Assembly: GCA_029062865.1 (NCBI GenBank)
Contig: JAIDPG010000075.1
Location: 1 to 5,798, forward strand
Length of the DNA: 5,798 nucleotides
Reading direction: 5' to 3'
From: Oscillospiraceae bacterium
GTDB lineage: Bacteria; Bacillota; Clostridia; Oscillospirales; Ruminococcaceae
The notes under the pieces are model-generated. The model was not told where the DNA came from, did no database searches, and saw nothing but the letters and a program-made list of their open reading frames with translations. A program made the position numbers and the translations under genes. This document shows, piece after piece, positions 1 to 5,776 of this stretch (positions are counted from its first letter, which is position 1; each line of letters opens with the position of its first letter).

Positions 1-708
1 CCGACGCTCGGCTATTTCGGTCAGGAGCGCGGCTACATTGACATGGCGAGGGATCTTCACCGAATGAAAACCTTGCTGGACGAGCGCTTCCCGAATATCC
101 CGCACTTCCTTATGGGTCACAGCATGGGCAGCTTCCTCGCGCGGATATACCTGTCGAAATACCGTGACCGCTGGGACGGCGCGATAATTATGGGCACGGC
201 GGGCGGCATTGTCGGCTCGGTGCCGCTTCGCAAGCTGCTGGATTTCCTCGAGCGTGACCGCGGGGATTACTACCGCCCGAACGTCGGCGCGAAGATGTTC
301 GACATTTTCTGCATCGCTATCCCGATCTCTCAAAGGCGCACGCCTGCCGACTGGCTCTCGCGCGACGACGCGAACGTCGACCGTTTCCTCGCCGACCCGA
401 AGTGCAACTTTACGTTCACCGTCGCGGGCTACCGCGACCTGCTGAACGCGCTGCTCTGCTCGAACAGCGCCGCCGTCATCGAAAACACCCCGACGGACAT
501 TCCGCTGCTTTTCCTGAGCGGAGCGATGGACGCGGTAGGGCAGTACGGCAGCGGCGTTAAGAAAGCCGCGAGCCGCTACATTGACCACGGCTGCGACGTC
601 GACATCAAGCTCTACCCCGGGGCTCGTCACGAGCTCATCTTCGAGCTCAACCGCGACGAGGTAATGAACGACATACTCAGCTTTTTTGCCGAAAAAATCA
701 ACAACTAA
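1..708 (+). CDS. Alpha/beta hydrolase, serine aminopeptidase S33 / monoacylglycerol lipase-like (5' end missing)
   Basis: This is the C-terminal part of an alpha/beta-hydrolase-fold enzyme of the Hydrolase_4 type (lysophospholipase / monoglyceride lipase-like), probably a cytoplasmic esterase of unknown substrate. The frame is open from base 1, and the residues before the first ATG at 43 (…LGYFGQERGYID) fit the family, so that ATG is internal and the true start lies upstream. The nucleophile elbow GHSMGS puts the catalytic Ser at 121-123. The probable acid is the Asp at 529-531 (in LSGAMDAVG), and the catalytic His is at 628-630 (in GARHE). All three triad positions follow the usual order and spacing. 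About 235 residues are visible; relatives are usually near 300, so roughly a quarter is missing. It is GC-rich like the murB cluster. The family call is firm; the substrate cannot be told from sequence. Confidence 0.88.
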   Translation, partial: PTLGYFGQERGYIDMARDLHRMKTLLDERFPNIPHFLMGHSMGSFLARIYLSKYRDRWDGAIIMGTAGGIVGSVPLRKLLDFLERDRGDYYRPNVGAKMFDIFCIAIPISQRRTPADWLSRDDANVDRFLADPKCNFTFTVAGYRDLLNALLCSNSAAVIENTPTDIPLLFLSGAMDAVGQYGSGVKKAASRYIDHGCDVDIKLYPGARHELIFELNRDEVMNDILSFFAEKINN

Positions 709-749
709 AAAAGCGGCTCCGGAATGACGGTAACTCATAAATAAGCTTT

Positions 750-790
750 CGCCATAGTACCTATGATTTTCGGTCAAAAGTGCTATGGCG
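750..790. repeat. Intergenic hairpin, 11-bp stem, possible weak terminator
   Basis: Bases 750-760 pair with 780-790 (CGCCATAG against CTATGGCG, then one T-G wobble and two more pairs), leaving a 19-base loop. It lies 41 bases after the hydrolase stop codon and just before the promoter of the next gene. No run of T follows on the plus strand, so it is a poor intrinsic terminator. It could be an operator-like palindrome, a remnant repeat, or a transcript-end structure. The pairing is seen directly; the role is unknown. Confidence 0.5.
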
Positions 791-796
791 ATTCTA

Positions 797-825
797 TTGA
801 CAAATTTACGGATTTGATGTGTAAT
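797..825 (+). promoter_or_regulatory. Sigma-A-type promoter for the 870-1277 gene
   Basis: A perfect TTGACA lies at 797-802. After exactly 17 bases comes TGTAAT (820-825), one mismatch from TATAAT. Transcription would start near 832, leaving a leader of about 38 bases that contains the ribosome binding site AGAAAGG (855-861), 8 bases before the ATG at 870. This is the best promoter match I see in the window. It implies that the following gene is expressed separately from the hydrolase. Confidence 0.7.
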
Positions 826-869
826 TATTATTAAGCTAAATCGGAATTTATATTAGAAAGGTAATATCT

Positions 870-1277
870 ATGGCATTTGTAAATGAGAGACTTACTTCGA
901 GGCAAAAAGAAGATTTTGTAAAAAAAGATATAAAAAATCCACATTGTCCAAATCAAGTGCTAAATCCAAGCTTTTGGACAGTAGACCACGAACGCAATGC
1001 TTGTTTAATTAATATAGGTGCTTATCATGATTTGCCGGAAGAAGAACAGTTTGTTTTTATCTATAATTCGGAAATTTTTTTGTTTACACTTCAAATGTGC
1101 AATGTTAGCGACACAACAAAAGCATGGAATTTTAAAAAATATATTTCATTAAACAGCTCAAGTGAAATTGAAGAAGAACAATTGAAAATGATTTTTAAAG
1201 AAGCTTTGTCGGAATACAAGTACAATGGGCTTCCCATTGGATATAAACAGCAATTCAAAATGGAAATAAACTTTTAA
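870..1277 (+). CDS. Hypothetical protein, 135 residues, AT-rich accessory gene
   Basis: I do not recognise this protein. It starts at an ATG with a well-placed AGAAAGG site and ends at TAA. It has no signal peptide, membrane segment or cysteine-cluster motif and is probably cytoplasmic. Visible features are a charged N-terminus (MAFVNERLTSRQKEDF), a central W-T-V-D-H-E-R stretch (about residues 37-43) followed by a predicted beta-rich region, and an acidic helical segment near residues 98-115. Composition is strikingly AT-rich: 17 of 60 bases are G+C at 1021-1080, against about 37-38 of 60 in neighbouring genes. It has its own promoter and terminator and stands alone, which suggests horizontal acquisition. 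The overall look resembles small orphan accessory proteins, including immunity-type proteins, but no partner toxin is in the window, so no function is assigned. Confidence 0.8.
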   Translation: MAFVNERLTSRQKEDFVKKDIKNPHCPNQVLNPSFWTVDHERNACLINIGAYHDLPEEEQFVFIYNSEIFLFTLQMCNVSDTTKAWNFKKYISLNSSSEIEEEQLKMIFKEALSEYKYNGLPIGYKQQFKMEINF

Positions 1278-1342
1278 GGATAAAATGAATTGTTGTTAAA
1301 AGATAAATTCTGATTTATGCAAGTGATCGAATTATATAAAAC

Positions 1343-1380
1343 AAGCCCCGAAGCAGTTGTCAAAAACTGTTTCGGGGCTT
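1343..1380. terminator. Bidirectional intrinsic terminator between converging genes
   Basis: A 16-bp stem (1343-1358 with 1365-1380, one G-T wobble) encloses the 6-base loop GTCAAA. On the plus strand the stem runs into TTTT (1379-1382) for the 870-1277 gene. On the minus strand it is followed by TTGTTTTATAT and begins 3 bases after the ferredoxin stop codon. Both converging genes can use it. The pairing and T-runs are seen directly. Confidence 0.9.
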
Positions 1381-1383
1381 TTC

Positions 1384-1566
1384 TCATGTCGTGTGGATAA
1401 CGTCCACCGGGCACGCCTCCGCCGCCTCCTCGACCTTTGCCTCAAAGCCGTCGGGGCTTGCCTTTACCTCAGACAGCCCATCGTCGGCAATCGCGAAAAC
1501 CTCCGGGCAGACCTGCGCGCACACGCCGCAGCCGATACAGCCGCCGCGGTCAACTTCAACTTTCAT
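1384..1566 (-). CDS. Small single-cluster [4Fe-4S] ferredoxin
   Basis: This is a soluble one-electron carrier of 60 residues, the same length and layout as the Thermotoga-type monocluster ferredoxin. The motif C10-x2-C13-x2-C16-x3-C20-P and the late C52-P are present. By family knowledge C10, C13, C16 and C52 ligate one [4Fe-4S] cluster, and C20 is a leftover of the ancestral second site. In the Thermotoga protein C20 forms a disulfide with a cysteine near position 43; here position 43 is Ala, so C20 appears unpaired. The ATG at 1566 is preceded by GAAAGGGGA (1575-1583), a good ribosome binding site. The upstream neighbour is an iron-sulfur flavoprotein-like reductase, a plausible redox partner, but a terminator separates them. 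Confidence 0.93.
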   Translation of the reverse strand: MKVEVDRGGCIGCGVCAQVCPEVFAIADDGLSEVKASPDGFEAKVEEAAEACPVDVIHTT

Positions 1567-1605
1567 AACTAAAATCCCCTTTCATGCGATTTTCTGGATA
1601 ATAGT

Positions 1606-1634
1606 ATTATCACACGATTTGGTGGGCTTATTCA
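1606..1634 (-). promoter_or_regulatory. Possible extended -10 promoter for the ferredoxin gene
   Basis: Reading the minus strand, GATAAT (plus 1606-1611) is preceded one base earlier by TG, giving an extended -10. A weak -35 candidate, TGAATA (plus 1629-1634), lies 17 bases upstream. The site is about 40 bases before the ferredoxin ATG and just after the terminator at 1644-1676, where a separate promoter would be needed. The -35 matches only half of the consensus. Confidence 0.4.
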
Positions 1635-1643
1635 TTATTTTAT

Positions 1644-1676
1644 AATAATTCCCCCGCTGAAGGCGGGGGAATTATT
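1644..1676 (-). terminator. Terminator after the flavoprotein gene
   Basis: A perfect 14-bp stem pairs 1644-1657 (AATAATT then CCCCCGC) with 1663-1676, with a 5-base loop TGAAG. It begins 4 bases after the stop codon of the 1681-2301 gene on the minus strand. The lower half of the stem is A/T and the transcript continues ATAAAAT, so the T-run is partly built into the stem. The structure is symmetrical, but on the plus strand no gene reads into it. Confidence 0.8.
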
Positions 1677-1680
1677 GCTT

Positions 1681-2301
1681 CTAGCGAATAAAGTTAGTCG
1701 TGATCTTTGCGGGCTGTTCGGGGAAGGGCACGCCGTTTTGCTTTCCGAGCTCAATGCACTTCAGCAGCCATGACATATTTTTCGCGAGGATCTGCACGGT
1801 CTGGATACCCTCCTCGTCTTTAAGCGTCTCTTCGGGAGTGTTGCCGTGCACCTGATTCCAGTAATTCGACGAGACGATCGGCATCGCGTTTATTGCGAAG
1901 TACTTGTTGATCTGATCAAACGTCGCCGTCGCGCCGCCGCGTCTGCACGAAACTACCGCCGCCGCGGGCTTTCCCGCGAGCTTCGCCTTGCCCGAATAGA
2001 ACGTGCGGTCCATAAACGACGTGATAGCGCCAGAGCCTGCCGCGTAATGCACGGGCGTGCCGAATATAAAGCCGTCGGCGCTCGCCGCGAGCTCCGTGAA
2101 CTCGTTCACCGTGTCCTCAAACGCGCACTTTCCGAGTTTTCGGCACGCGCCGCAGCCGATACAGCCGATGATCGGCTTGTTCCCGACCCAGAAGATCTCC
2201 GCCTCAATTCCGTTTTCCTCAAACACCTTTTTCGCCTCGCAGAGCGCTGTGTAAGTGCAGCCCTTCTCGCGCGGCGAGCCGTTTACTAAGATGACTCTCA
2301 T
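1681..2301 (-). CDS. Flavodoxin-fold NAD(P)H-dependent reductase, iron-sulfur flavoprotein-like
   Basis: This 206-residue protein belongs to the NADPH-dependent FMN reductase / iron-sulfur flavoprotein group. The N-terminal VNGSPREKGCTYTAL (residues 6-20) is the FMN phosphate-binding loop. GTPVHY (81-86) and the SFMDR segment (95-99) are flavin-site landmarks. Cysteines at 47, 50, 53 and 59 form C-x2-C-x2-C-x5-C, the compact motif that binds a [4Fe-4S] cluster in archaeal iron-sulfur flavoproteins, so FMN plus one cluster is likely. By family knowledge such proteins are dimers that pass electrons between ferredoxin and small acceptors; the acceptor here is unknown. The ATG at 2301 has a strong AGGAG site (2309-2313) 7 bases upstream. 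A ferredoxin gene follows at once, which supports an electron-transfer role. I see no clear promoter upstream. Confidence 0.9.
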   Translation of the reverse strand: MRVILVNGSPREKGCTYTALCEAKKVFEENGIEAEIFWVGNKPIIGCIGCGACRKLGKCAFEDTVNEFTELAASADGFIFGTPVHYAAGSGAITSFMDRTFYSGKAKLAGKPAAAVVSCRRGGATATFDQINKYFAINAMPIVSSNYWNQVHGNTPEETLKDEEGIQTVQILAKNMSWLLKCIELGKQNGVPFPEQPAKITTNFIR

Positions 2302-2350
2302 GGTTATTCTCCTTTTTTAAAAATGATGCTCCGCTCCGTTTTATTTTAAA

Positions 2351-2464
2351 AAATTTCAAAATTCCCTCACCGCATGCTCGCTCCGCGCTTCGCGCTCCGC
2401 TGCGCTGCGCTGAGGGAACAGGTCATAATTTTGCTTCGCAAAATTATGACACTTTTTGAAATTT
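2351..2464. repeat. Nested palindromic element, cloverleaf-like, between whiA and the flavoprotein gene
   Basis: Three sets of complementary arms are nested. The outer arms 2351-2361 and 2454-2464 match perfectly over 11 bases (AAATTTCAAAA against TTTTGAAATTT). Inside, 2362-2369 pairs with 2411-2418 (TTCCCTCA against TGAGGGAA) around a 41-base GC-only-like low-complexity stretch of CGCTCC/CGCTTCG/CGCTG units. A second inner hairpin pairs 2422-2434 with 2438-2450, 13 perfect base pairs with a 3-base TTC loop. Together these can fold as a three-way junction. This fits a short non-autonomous repeat (REP/MITE-like) or a structured transcript; it may also end transcription from whiA, since the minus-strand outer arm runs into T-rich sequence. 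The rest of 2302-2569 shows no convincing gene or classical terminator. Confidence 0.6.
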
Positions 2465-2569
2465 ACATTTCGCTGGGTGTGCTGCTGTTGGTTGGTACGT
2501 TGCTTTTGACTTCTCGCGAGGAGTGTTGTTGTTTTCGGTACACGACTTGTGACGCTTTGCTTGGAGCGC

Positions 2570-3457
2570 CTATTTCAGTTCCTCTGCCATTCTGGCAAGC
2601 TTCTTCAGCCGATGATTAAGCCCGCTTCGTGAGATCGGCGGGTCAAACAGCTCGCAGAGCTCCGAGAGCGACGCTTCGGGGTTTTCGAGCCGCAGCCGCG
2701 CCGTTTCGCGGAGCTCGGGCTTCAGTGCCGCTAAGCCGATCTTCTCCCCGATAAGCTCAATGTCGCGCCGCGATTTCTCGCTTGCCGCGACGGTCTTGTC
2801 AAGATTTGCGCTGTCGCAGTTCACCGAACGATTGACGCGATTGCGGAAATCCTTTTCGATCTTCACGCGCATTATCTCCAGCGCGTGGTTTCCCGCGCCG
2901 ATGTACGTCAGAAAATCCTCGATTACGCCGCTTTCCTTGATGTAAAGCACGGGCGTTTTGCCGCGGATCGTGAGCTTCACGGCGATGCCGTGCTCCTCGA
3001 TAAACCGCCTCAGCCGCTCCGTCCGCGACAGCACGGGCAGAACGATCTCCAGATGATACTCCTTGTTCGGGTCGGTTATCGAGCCGCAGCTCACGAACAC
3101 CCCGCGCAGGAACGCCCCCGCGTCGGCGTCGTTGCCGGGAACTATCGACGGCGCGATTTCGGAGAAATCCCCGAAGCGCTCCCGAACGAGCGGCGACCGG
3201 ATTGAAAACGTGTACAGCGAGCCGTCGCTTTTGAAGAGCCGCTTTGTTTCGTACCGCGCCCCCGGGAAAACGTTCTCCGCGAGGAACGCCGCCGCCGCGG
3301 CAAGCTCAGGGCTTTCGGTCTGGATAGCCGCGCGCCCGTTGAGCGTCTTGCCCGCGTAGAACATTCCGAAAAGCATCGCCGCCTGTTCATCCTGCTGCAA
3401 TTCGCGAATACCGCAGAGCTCCTTTTTCACTTCAGATGAAAATGATATCTTACTCAC
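2570..3457 (-). CDS. whiA: WhiA DNA-binding protein (sporulation/division regulator family)
   Basis: WhiA joins a degenerate LAGLIDADG homing-endonuclease-like domain, without nuclease function, to a C-terminal helix-turn-helix. In Streptomyces it activates sporulation genes; in Bacillus it binds DNA and affects division and growth. Visible here: the N-terminal SFSSEVKKEL, the LAGLIDADG-like segment AFLRGVFVSCGSITDPNKEY (about residues 115-134), the conserved NRVNRSVNCDSANLDKT (206-222), and the HTH region with DPPISRSGLNHRLKKL near the C-terminus. Length is 295 residues, slightly short for the family. I chose the GTG at 3457 because AGAAG lies 9 bases upstream. An earlier GTG at 3463 touches the rapZ stop codon and has its ribosome site only 3 bases away. 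It is the last gene of the murB-rapZ cluster and is translated right behind rapZ. Confidence 0.95.
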   Translation of the reverse strand: MSKISFSSEVKKELCGIRELQQDEQAAMLFGMFYAGKTLNGRAAIQTESPELAAAAAFLAENVFPGARYETKRLFKSDGSLYTFSIRSPLVRERFGDFSEIAPSIVPGNDADAGAFLRGVFVSCGSITDPNKEYHLEIVLPVLSRTERLRRFIEEHGIAVKLTIRGKTPVLYIKESGVIEDFLTYIGAGNHALEIMRVKIEKDFRNRVNRSVNCDSANLDKTVAASEKSRRDIELIGEKIGLAALKPELRETARLRLENPEASLSELCELFDPPISRSGLNHRLKKLARMAEELK

Positions 3458-3463
3458 ATTCAC

Positions 3464-4339
3464 TCACTTCTTGTCTATATCCCGATGAACCTCTCTGACA
3501 ACGCACTCCGTCTCGCGGAAATGCTCCGCGGCGCGGTGCGCGAACGTTATCGAGCGGTGCTTTCCGCCCGTGCACCCGAACGCGATGACGAGGCGGCTTT
3601 TGCCCTCGCGGACGTAAAGCGGGATAAGGAAATCTATCAAATCAAAAATCCTGTTCTCAAACGAATGAGACTCCGCGCTGTCCATCACAAACTCGCGAAC
3701 CTCCGCGTCAAGGCCCGTTTTGTGCTTCAGCTCGGGCACGTAGAACGGATTTGGCAGGCACCGTACGTCGAAAACCAAGTCCGCCTCGCCCGGTACGCCG
3801 TACTTGAACCCGAAGCTCATACAGCTTACGACCATTCTGTCTCCAATTTTTTCAAGGAACAGCTCGGCGATCTGCTCTTTAAGCTGCGTCGCAGTGAGCA
3901 AGGAGCTGTCGATTATGTAATCGGCGTTCGCGCGGATATCCGAAAGCAGCTCGATCTCCGCGTCGATAGCCTTTGCCAAATCGCCGTGCGAGACCTCGTC
4001 AAGCGGGTGCTTGCGGCGCGTTTCGCTGTAACGCTTCATCAGAACCTCGCGCGATGCCTCCAGAAACAGCACCTTAAGGTCTATCCCGTCGGTATTTTTC
4101 AGTGCCGAGATACTGTCCGAGAGCTTCAAAAACAGCGCCCCGCCGCGTATATCGGTAACGATCGCGACCTTTGAGATCCTCTCGCCGCTGTCGTTTCGGC
4201 TTTCGCTGCAAATCTCAGCGAAGTTGGAGATAAGCTGCGGCGGCATATTATCGATACAAAAGAACCCGATGTCCTCCAGCACCTGTATGCACGAGCTTTT
4301 TCCCGAGCCCGATATTCCCGTAACTATTATGAATTCCAT
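3464..4339 (-). CDS. rapZ: RapZ/YvcJ nucleotide-binding protein (RNase adapter family)
   Basis: This is a P-loop ATP/GTP-binding protein of 291 residues, the usual family length. In E. coli RapZ delivers the GlmZ small RNA to RNase E and so controls glucosamine-6-phosphate synthase; in Bacillus the orthologue YvcJ hydrolyses nucleotides and affects competence, and a small-RNA role is not established. Landmarks are Walker A GISGSGKS (8-15), DIGFFCIDNMPPQLI (23-37), the Walker B-like VAIVTDIRGG (58-67), and the C-terminal domain with SFGFKYGVP (165-173), DLVFDVRCLPNPF (177-189), GCTGGKHRS (255-263) and a final VHRDIDK. I chose the ATG at 4339: AAGGG (4348-4352) lies 8 bases upstream and the protein then begins MEFIIVTG as in relatives. 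A longer frame from a GTG at 4348 would overlap that site. The gene starts 5 bases after the acetyltransferase stop and abuts whiA. Confidence 0.96.
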   Translation of the reverse strand: MEFIIVTGISGSGKSSCIQVLEDIGFFCIDNMPPQLISNFAEICSESRNDSGERISKVAIVTDIRGGALFLKLSDSISALKNTDGIDLKVLFLEASREVLMKRYSETRRKHPLDEVSHGDLAKAIDAEIELLSDIRANADYIIDSSLLTATQLKEQIAELFLEKIGDRMVVSCMSFGFKYGVPGEADLVFDVRCLPNPFYVPELKHKTGLDAEVREFVMDSAESHSFENRIFDLIDFLIPLYVREGKSRLVIAFGCTGGKHRSITFAHRAAEHFRETECVVREVHRDIDKK

Positions 4340-4344
4340 TATAT

Positions 4345-4800
4345 TCACCCTTGCTTTGTCGGAGTATTCGTCATAAGTATCATATTATCGGAGGTAACAA
4401 AACCTCTCCGTTGATAATATCCCTCCGTGCTTTCGCCGTGTGAGGTTATCAGGTAAACATTAACGACGCCAAGCGTATCCAGCTCGTTTCGCAGCTCTTG
4501 CAGCAAAGCCTTTCCGTACCCCTTTTTCTGTTCGTCGGATTTAACGCAGAACTCCTGTATCTGAAAATGTATGCCGTTGAAATAATACTCCTTCTGCCCG
4601 TAAATAAAGCCTTTCAGCTCGTTTTCGGAGTATAACGCTTTGCCGATAAAGGTATTTGTTCTCATCATATTTTCAAGCCTTAACACCGCCGTTTCTTCCG
4701 TCCATTTATCGTTCCACGGCTCGGAATTGAATACCGAAACAAACAGCTTGGCGTACTCGGCAATATGGGACAAATCCATATCCGTTATTTTACAATCCAT
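4345..4800 (-). CDS. GNAT-family N-acetyltransferase
   Basis: This 151-residue protein has a single GNAT domain that would transfer an acetyl group from acetyl-CoA to an unknown amine. The acetyl-CoA pyrophosphate loop is Q-K-K-G-Y-G (residues 91-96), followed by the helix KALLQELRNEL. The later YYQRRGF (128-134) is the usual C-terminal GNAT landmark. The N-terminal FNSEPWNDKW (24-33) is typical of one subgroup. The start chosen is the ATG at 4800, with AGGA 10 bases upstream; an in-frame TTG at 4809 would sit one base from AGGA and is unlikely. The gene lies between murB and rapZ, where an acetyltransferase is not standard. It is less GC-rich than its neighbours (24 of 60 at 4561-4620, against 38 of 60 within murB), which suggests a later insertion. 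Co-transcription with rapZ is likely from the 5-base gap. Confidence 0.9.
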   Translation of the reverse strand: MDCKITDMDLSHIAEYAKLFVSVFNSEPWNDKWTEETAVLRLENMMRTNTFIGKALYSENELKGFIYGQKEYYFNGIHFQIQEFCVKSDEQKKGYGKALLQELRNELDTLGVVNVYLITSHGESTEGYYQRRGFVTSDNMILMTNTPTKQG

Positions 4801-4821
4801 TTGTAACAAATCCTATCTGCT

Positions 4822-4850
4822 AACTACTAACAACTATTCTCTATTAACTA
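4822..4850. repeat. Short AACTA/TAGTT repeat tract at the 3' end of murB
   Basis: Three copies of AACTA (plus strand 4822-4826, 4832-4836, 4846-4850) sit in a short AT-rich tract. It covers the last codons and stop of murB and the spacer before the acetyltransferase. The murB stop codon TAG lies within the second copy, so the final residues (I-V-N-R-E) are encoded by repeat-like sequence. The copies are degenerate and the tract is short, so this is a mild signal. Confidence 0.4.
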
Positions 4851-5736
4851 TCAGCATCTCGCACTCCAGCTCCACGCCCTTTTGCTCGCGGACAACGCTC
4901 TTGATATGATCGACAAGCGCCGTTACGTCCTTGAACGTCGCGCCGCCCTTGTTGATGACAAATCCCGAGTGCTTCTCGCTCACTTGCGCGCCGCCTATTG
5001 AAAAGCCTTTCAGCCCGCACTCCTCGATAAGCGCGGCGGCAAAATACCCCTCGGGGCGCTTGAACGTGCTCCCGCAGGACGGGAACTCCAGCGGCTGCTT
5101 GTCGCGGCGCTTCTGCATAAGTTCGTCCATTTTCTGCTTGATCGTGAGCTTATCGCCCGGGACAAGCTCCATCGTGACGGAGAGTATGCACCACCCGTTT
5201 TCGGAGAACACGCTATGACGATAGGAAAGCTTCATCTCCTCGGCGGGGATCGTGACTATCTCGCCGCGCTCGTTGAGGCATCTTGCGGATTTTACGATAT
5301 CCTTCATTTCGCCGCCGTACGCGCCCGCGTTCATAAACAGCGCCCCGCCGACCGAGCCCGGTATGCCGTAAAGGCACTCCATACCCGAAAGCGACAGTCC
5401 CAGTGCCGCCAGACACACCGCCGACAACGATACTCCCGCGCCCGCGGTTATCGTGTTTCCGTCCTCAGAAAAGCCCGCGGGCAGCGAGCACGTCGCAATC
5501 ACGACTCCTTTGAACCTGTTTATCAGCAGATTGCTCCCGTGACCGAGGACAAAGTACGGAATACCGTCCTCGCGAGCACGGTTCACAAGCTCGACAAGGC
5601 ATTGTTCGCTGTTCGGCTCAGCGTAAATATCGCACGCGCCGCCAATCTTCATCGTGGTTTTTTCAGCAAGCGAAAAATTCCGCTCAAAAAAACAGCCGTG
5701 TCTATTGCAGATCGCTTCAATTTCCAAGTAGTCCAT
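4834..5736 (-). CDS. murB: UDP-N-acetylenolpyruvoylglucosamine reductase
   Basis: MurB uses NADPH and bound FAD to reduce UDP-GlcNAc-enolpyruvate to UDP-MurNAc, the second committed step of cytoplasmic peptidoglycan precursor synthesis. The 300-residue length and motif set fit the type II form found in Gram-positives. Landmarks are TTMKIGG (27-33), the FAD-binding VLGHGSNLLI (63-72), GIPGSVGGALFMNAGAYGGE (124-143), SYRHSVF (171-177) with the active-site Arg at 173, and PSCGSTFKRP (219-228) with the proton-donating Ser at 223. GLKGFSIGGAQVSEKHSGFV follows (241-260), and the conserved C-terminal Glu lies in VELECEM. The ATG at 5736 is preceded by GAGGG (5743-5747) at 6 bases. It heads the cluster seen here; upstream genes lie outside the window. 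The C-terminus is slightly unusual because it runs into the AACTA/TAGTT repeat tract. Confidence 0.97.
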   Translation of the reverse strand: MDYLEIEAICNRHGCFFERNFSLAEKTTMKIGGACDIYAEPNSEQCLVELVNRAREDGIPYFVLGHGSNLLINRFKGVVIATCSLPAGFSEDGNTITAGAGVSLSAVCLAALGLSLSGMECLYGIPGSVGGALFMNAGAYGGEMKDIVKSARCLNERGEIVTIPAEEMKLSYRHSVFSENGWCILSVTMELVPGDKLTIKQKMDELMQKRRDKQPLEFPSCGSTFKRPEGYFAAALIEECGLKGFSIGGAQVSEKHSGFVINKGGATFKDVTALVDHIKSVVREQKGVELECEMLIVNRE

Positions 5737-5755
5737 AGCTTTCCCTCAAAATTCG

Positions 5756-5776
5756 GGGGCGGAGGTTATCCGCCCC
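5756..5776 (-). terminator. Hairpin in the murB leader, possible terminator or attenuator
   Basis: GGGGCGGA (5756-5763) pairs perfectly with TCCGCCCC (5769-5776), with a 5-base loop. On the minus strand the stem is followed by CCGAATTTTGAGGG, a short T-run that leads directly into the murB ribosome binding site. It could end transcription of an upstream gene beyond the window or attenuate murB. The T-run is only four long and offset by several bases, so terminator strength is doubtful. Confidence 0.45.

Noticed and set aside
209..445. Second plus-strand frame within the hydrolase gene.
   Set aside because: It is an Arg/Ser/Thr-rich out-of-frame reading of the hydrolase, which has an intact catalytic triad in its own frame.
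1846..2289. Plus-strand open frame (147 residues) opposite the flavoprotein gene.
   Set aside because: The sequence is highly Arg/Ala-rich, typical of the antisense frame of a GC-rich gene, and the opposite strand carries a complete family match.
2341..2465. A CRISPR array or tRNA-like gene suggested by the cloverleaf-like folding.
   Set aside because: There are no regularly spaced direct repeats, no anticodon-arm or T-loop consensus and no CCA end. The arms fit an intergenic palindromic element instead.
2374..2619. Plus-strand open frame of 81 residues with a hydrophobic stretch resembling a membrane segment (LFEIYISLGVLLLVGTLLL).
   Set aside because: It begins inside the low-complexity cap of the palindromic element, has no ribosome binding site, and runs antisense into the end of whiA. 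The hydrophobic stretch comes from T-rich intergenic sequence.
3485..4174. Long plus-strand open frame (229 residues) opposite rapZ.
   Set aside because: It is the antisense shadow of a clearly identified GC-rich gene. The translation is Arg/Leu/Ala-rich without any recognisable domain and has no ribosome binding site.
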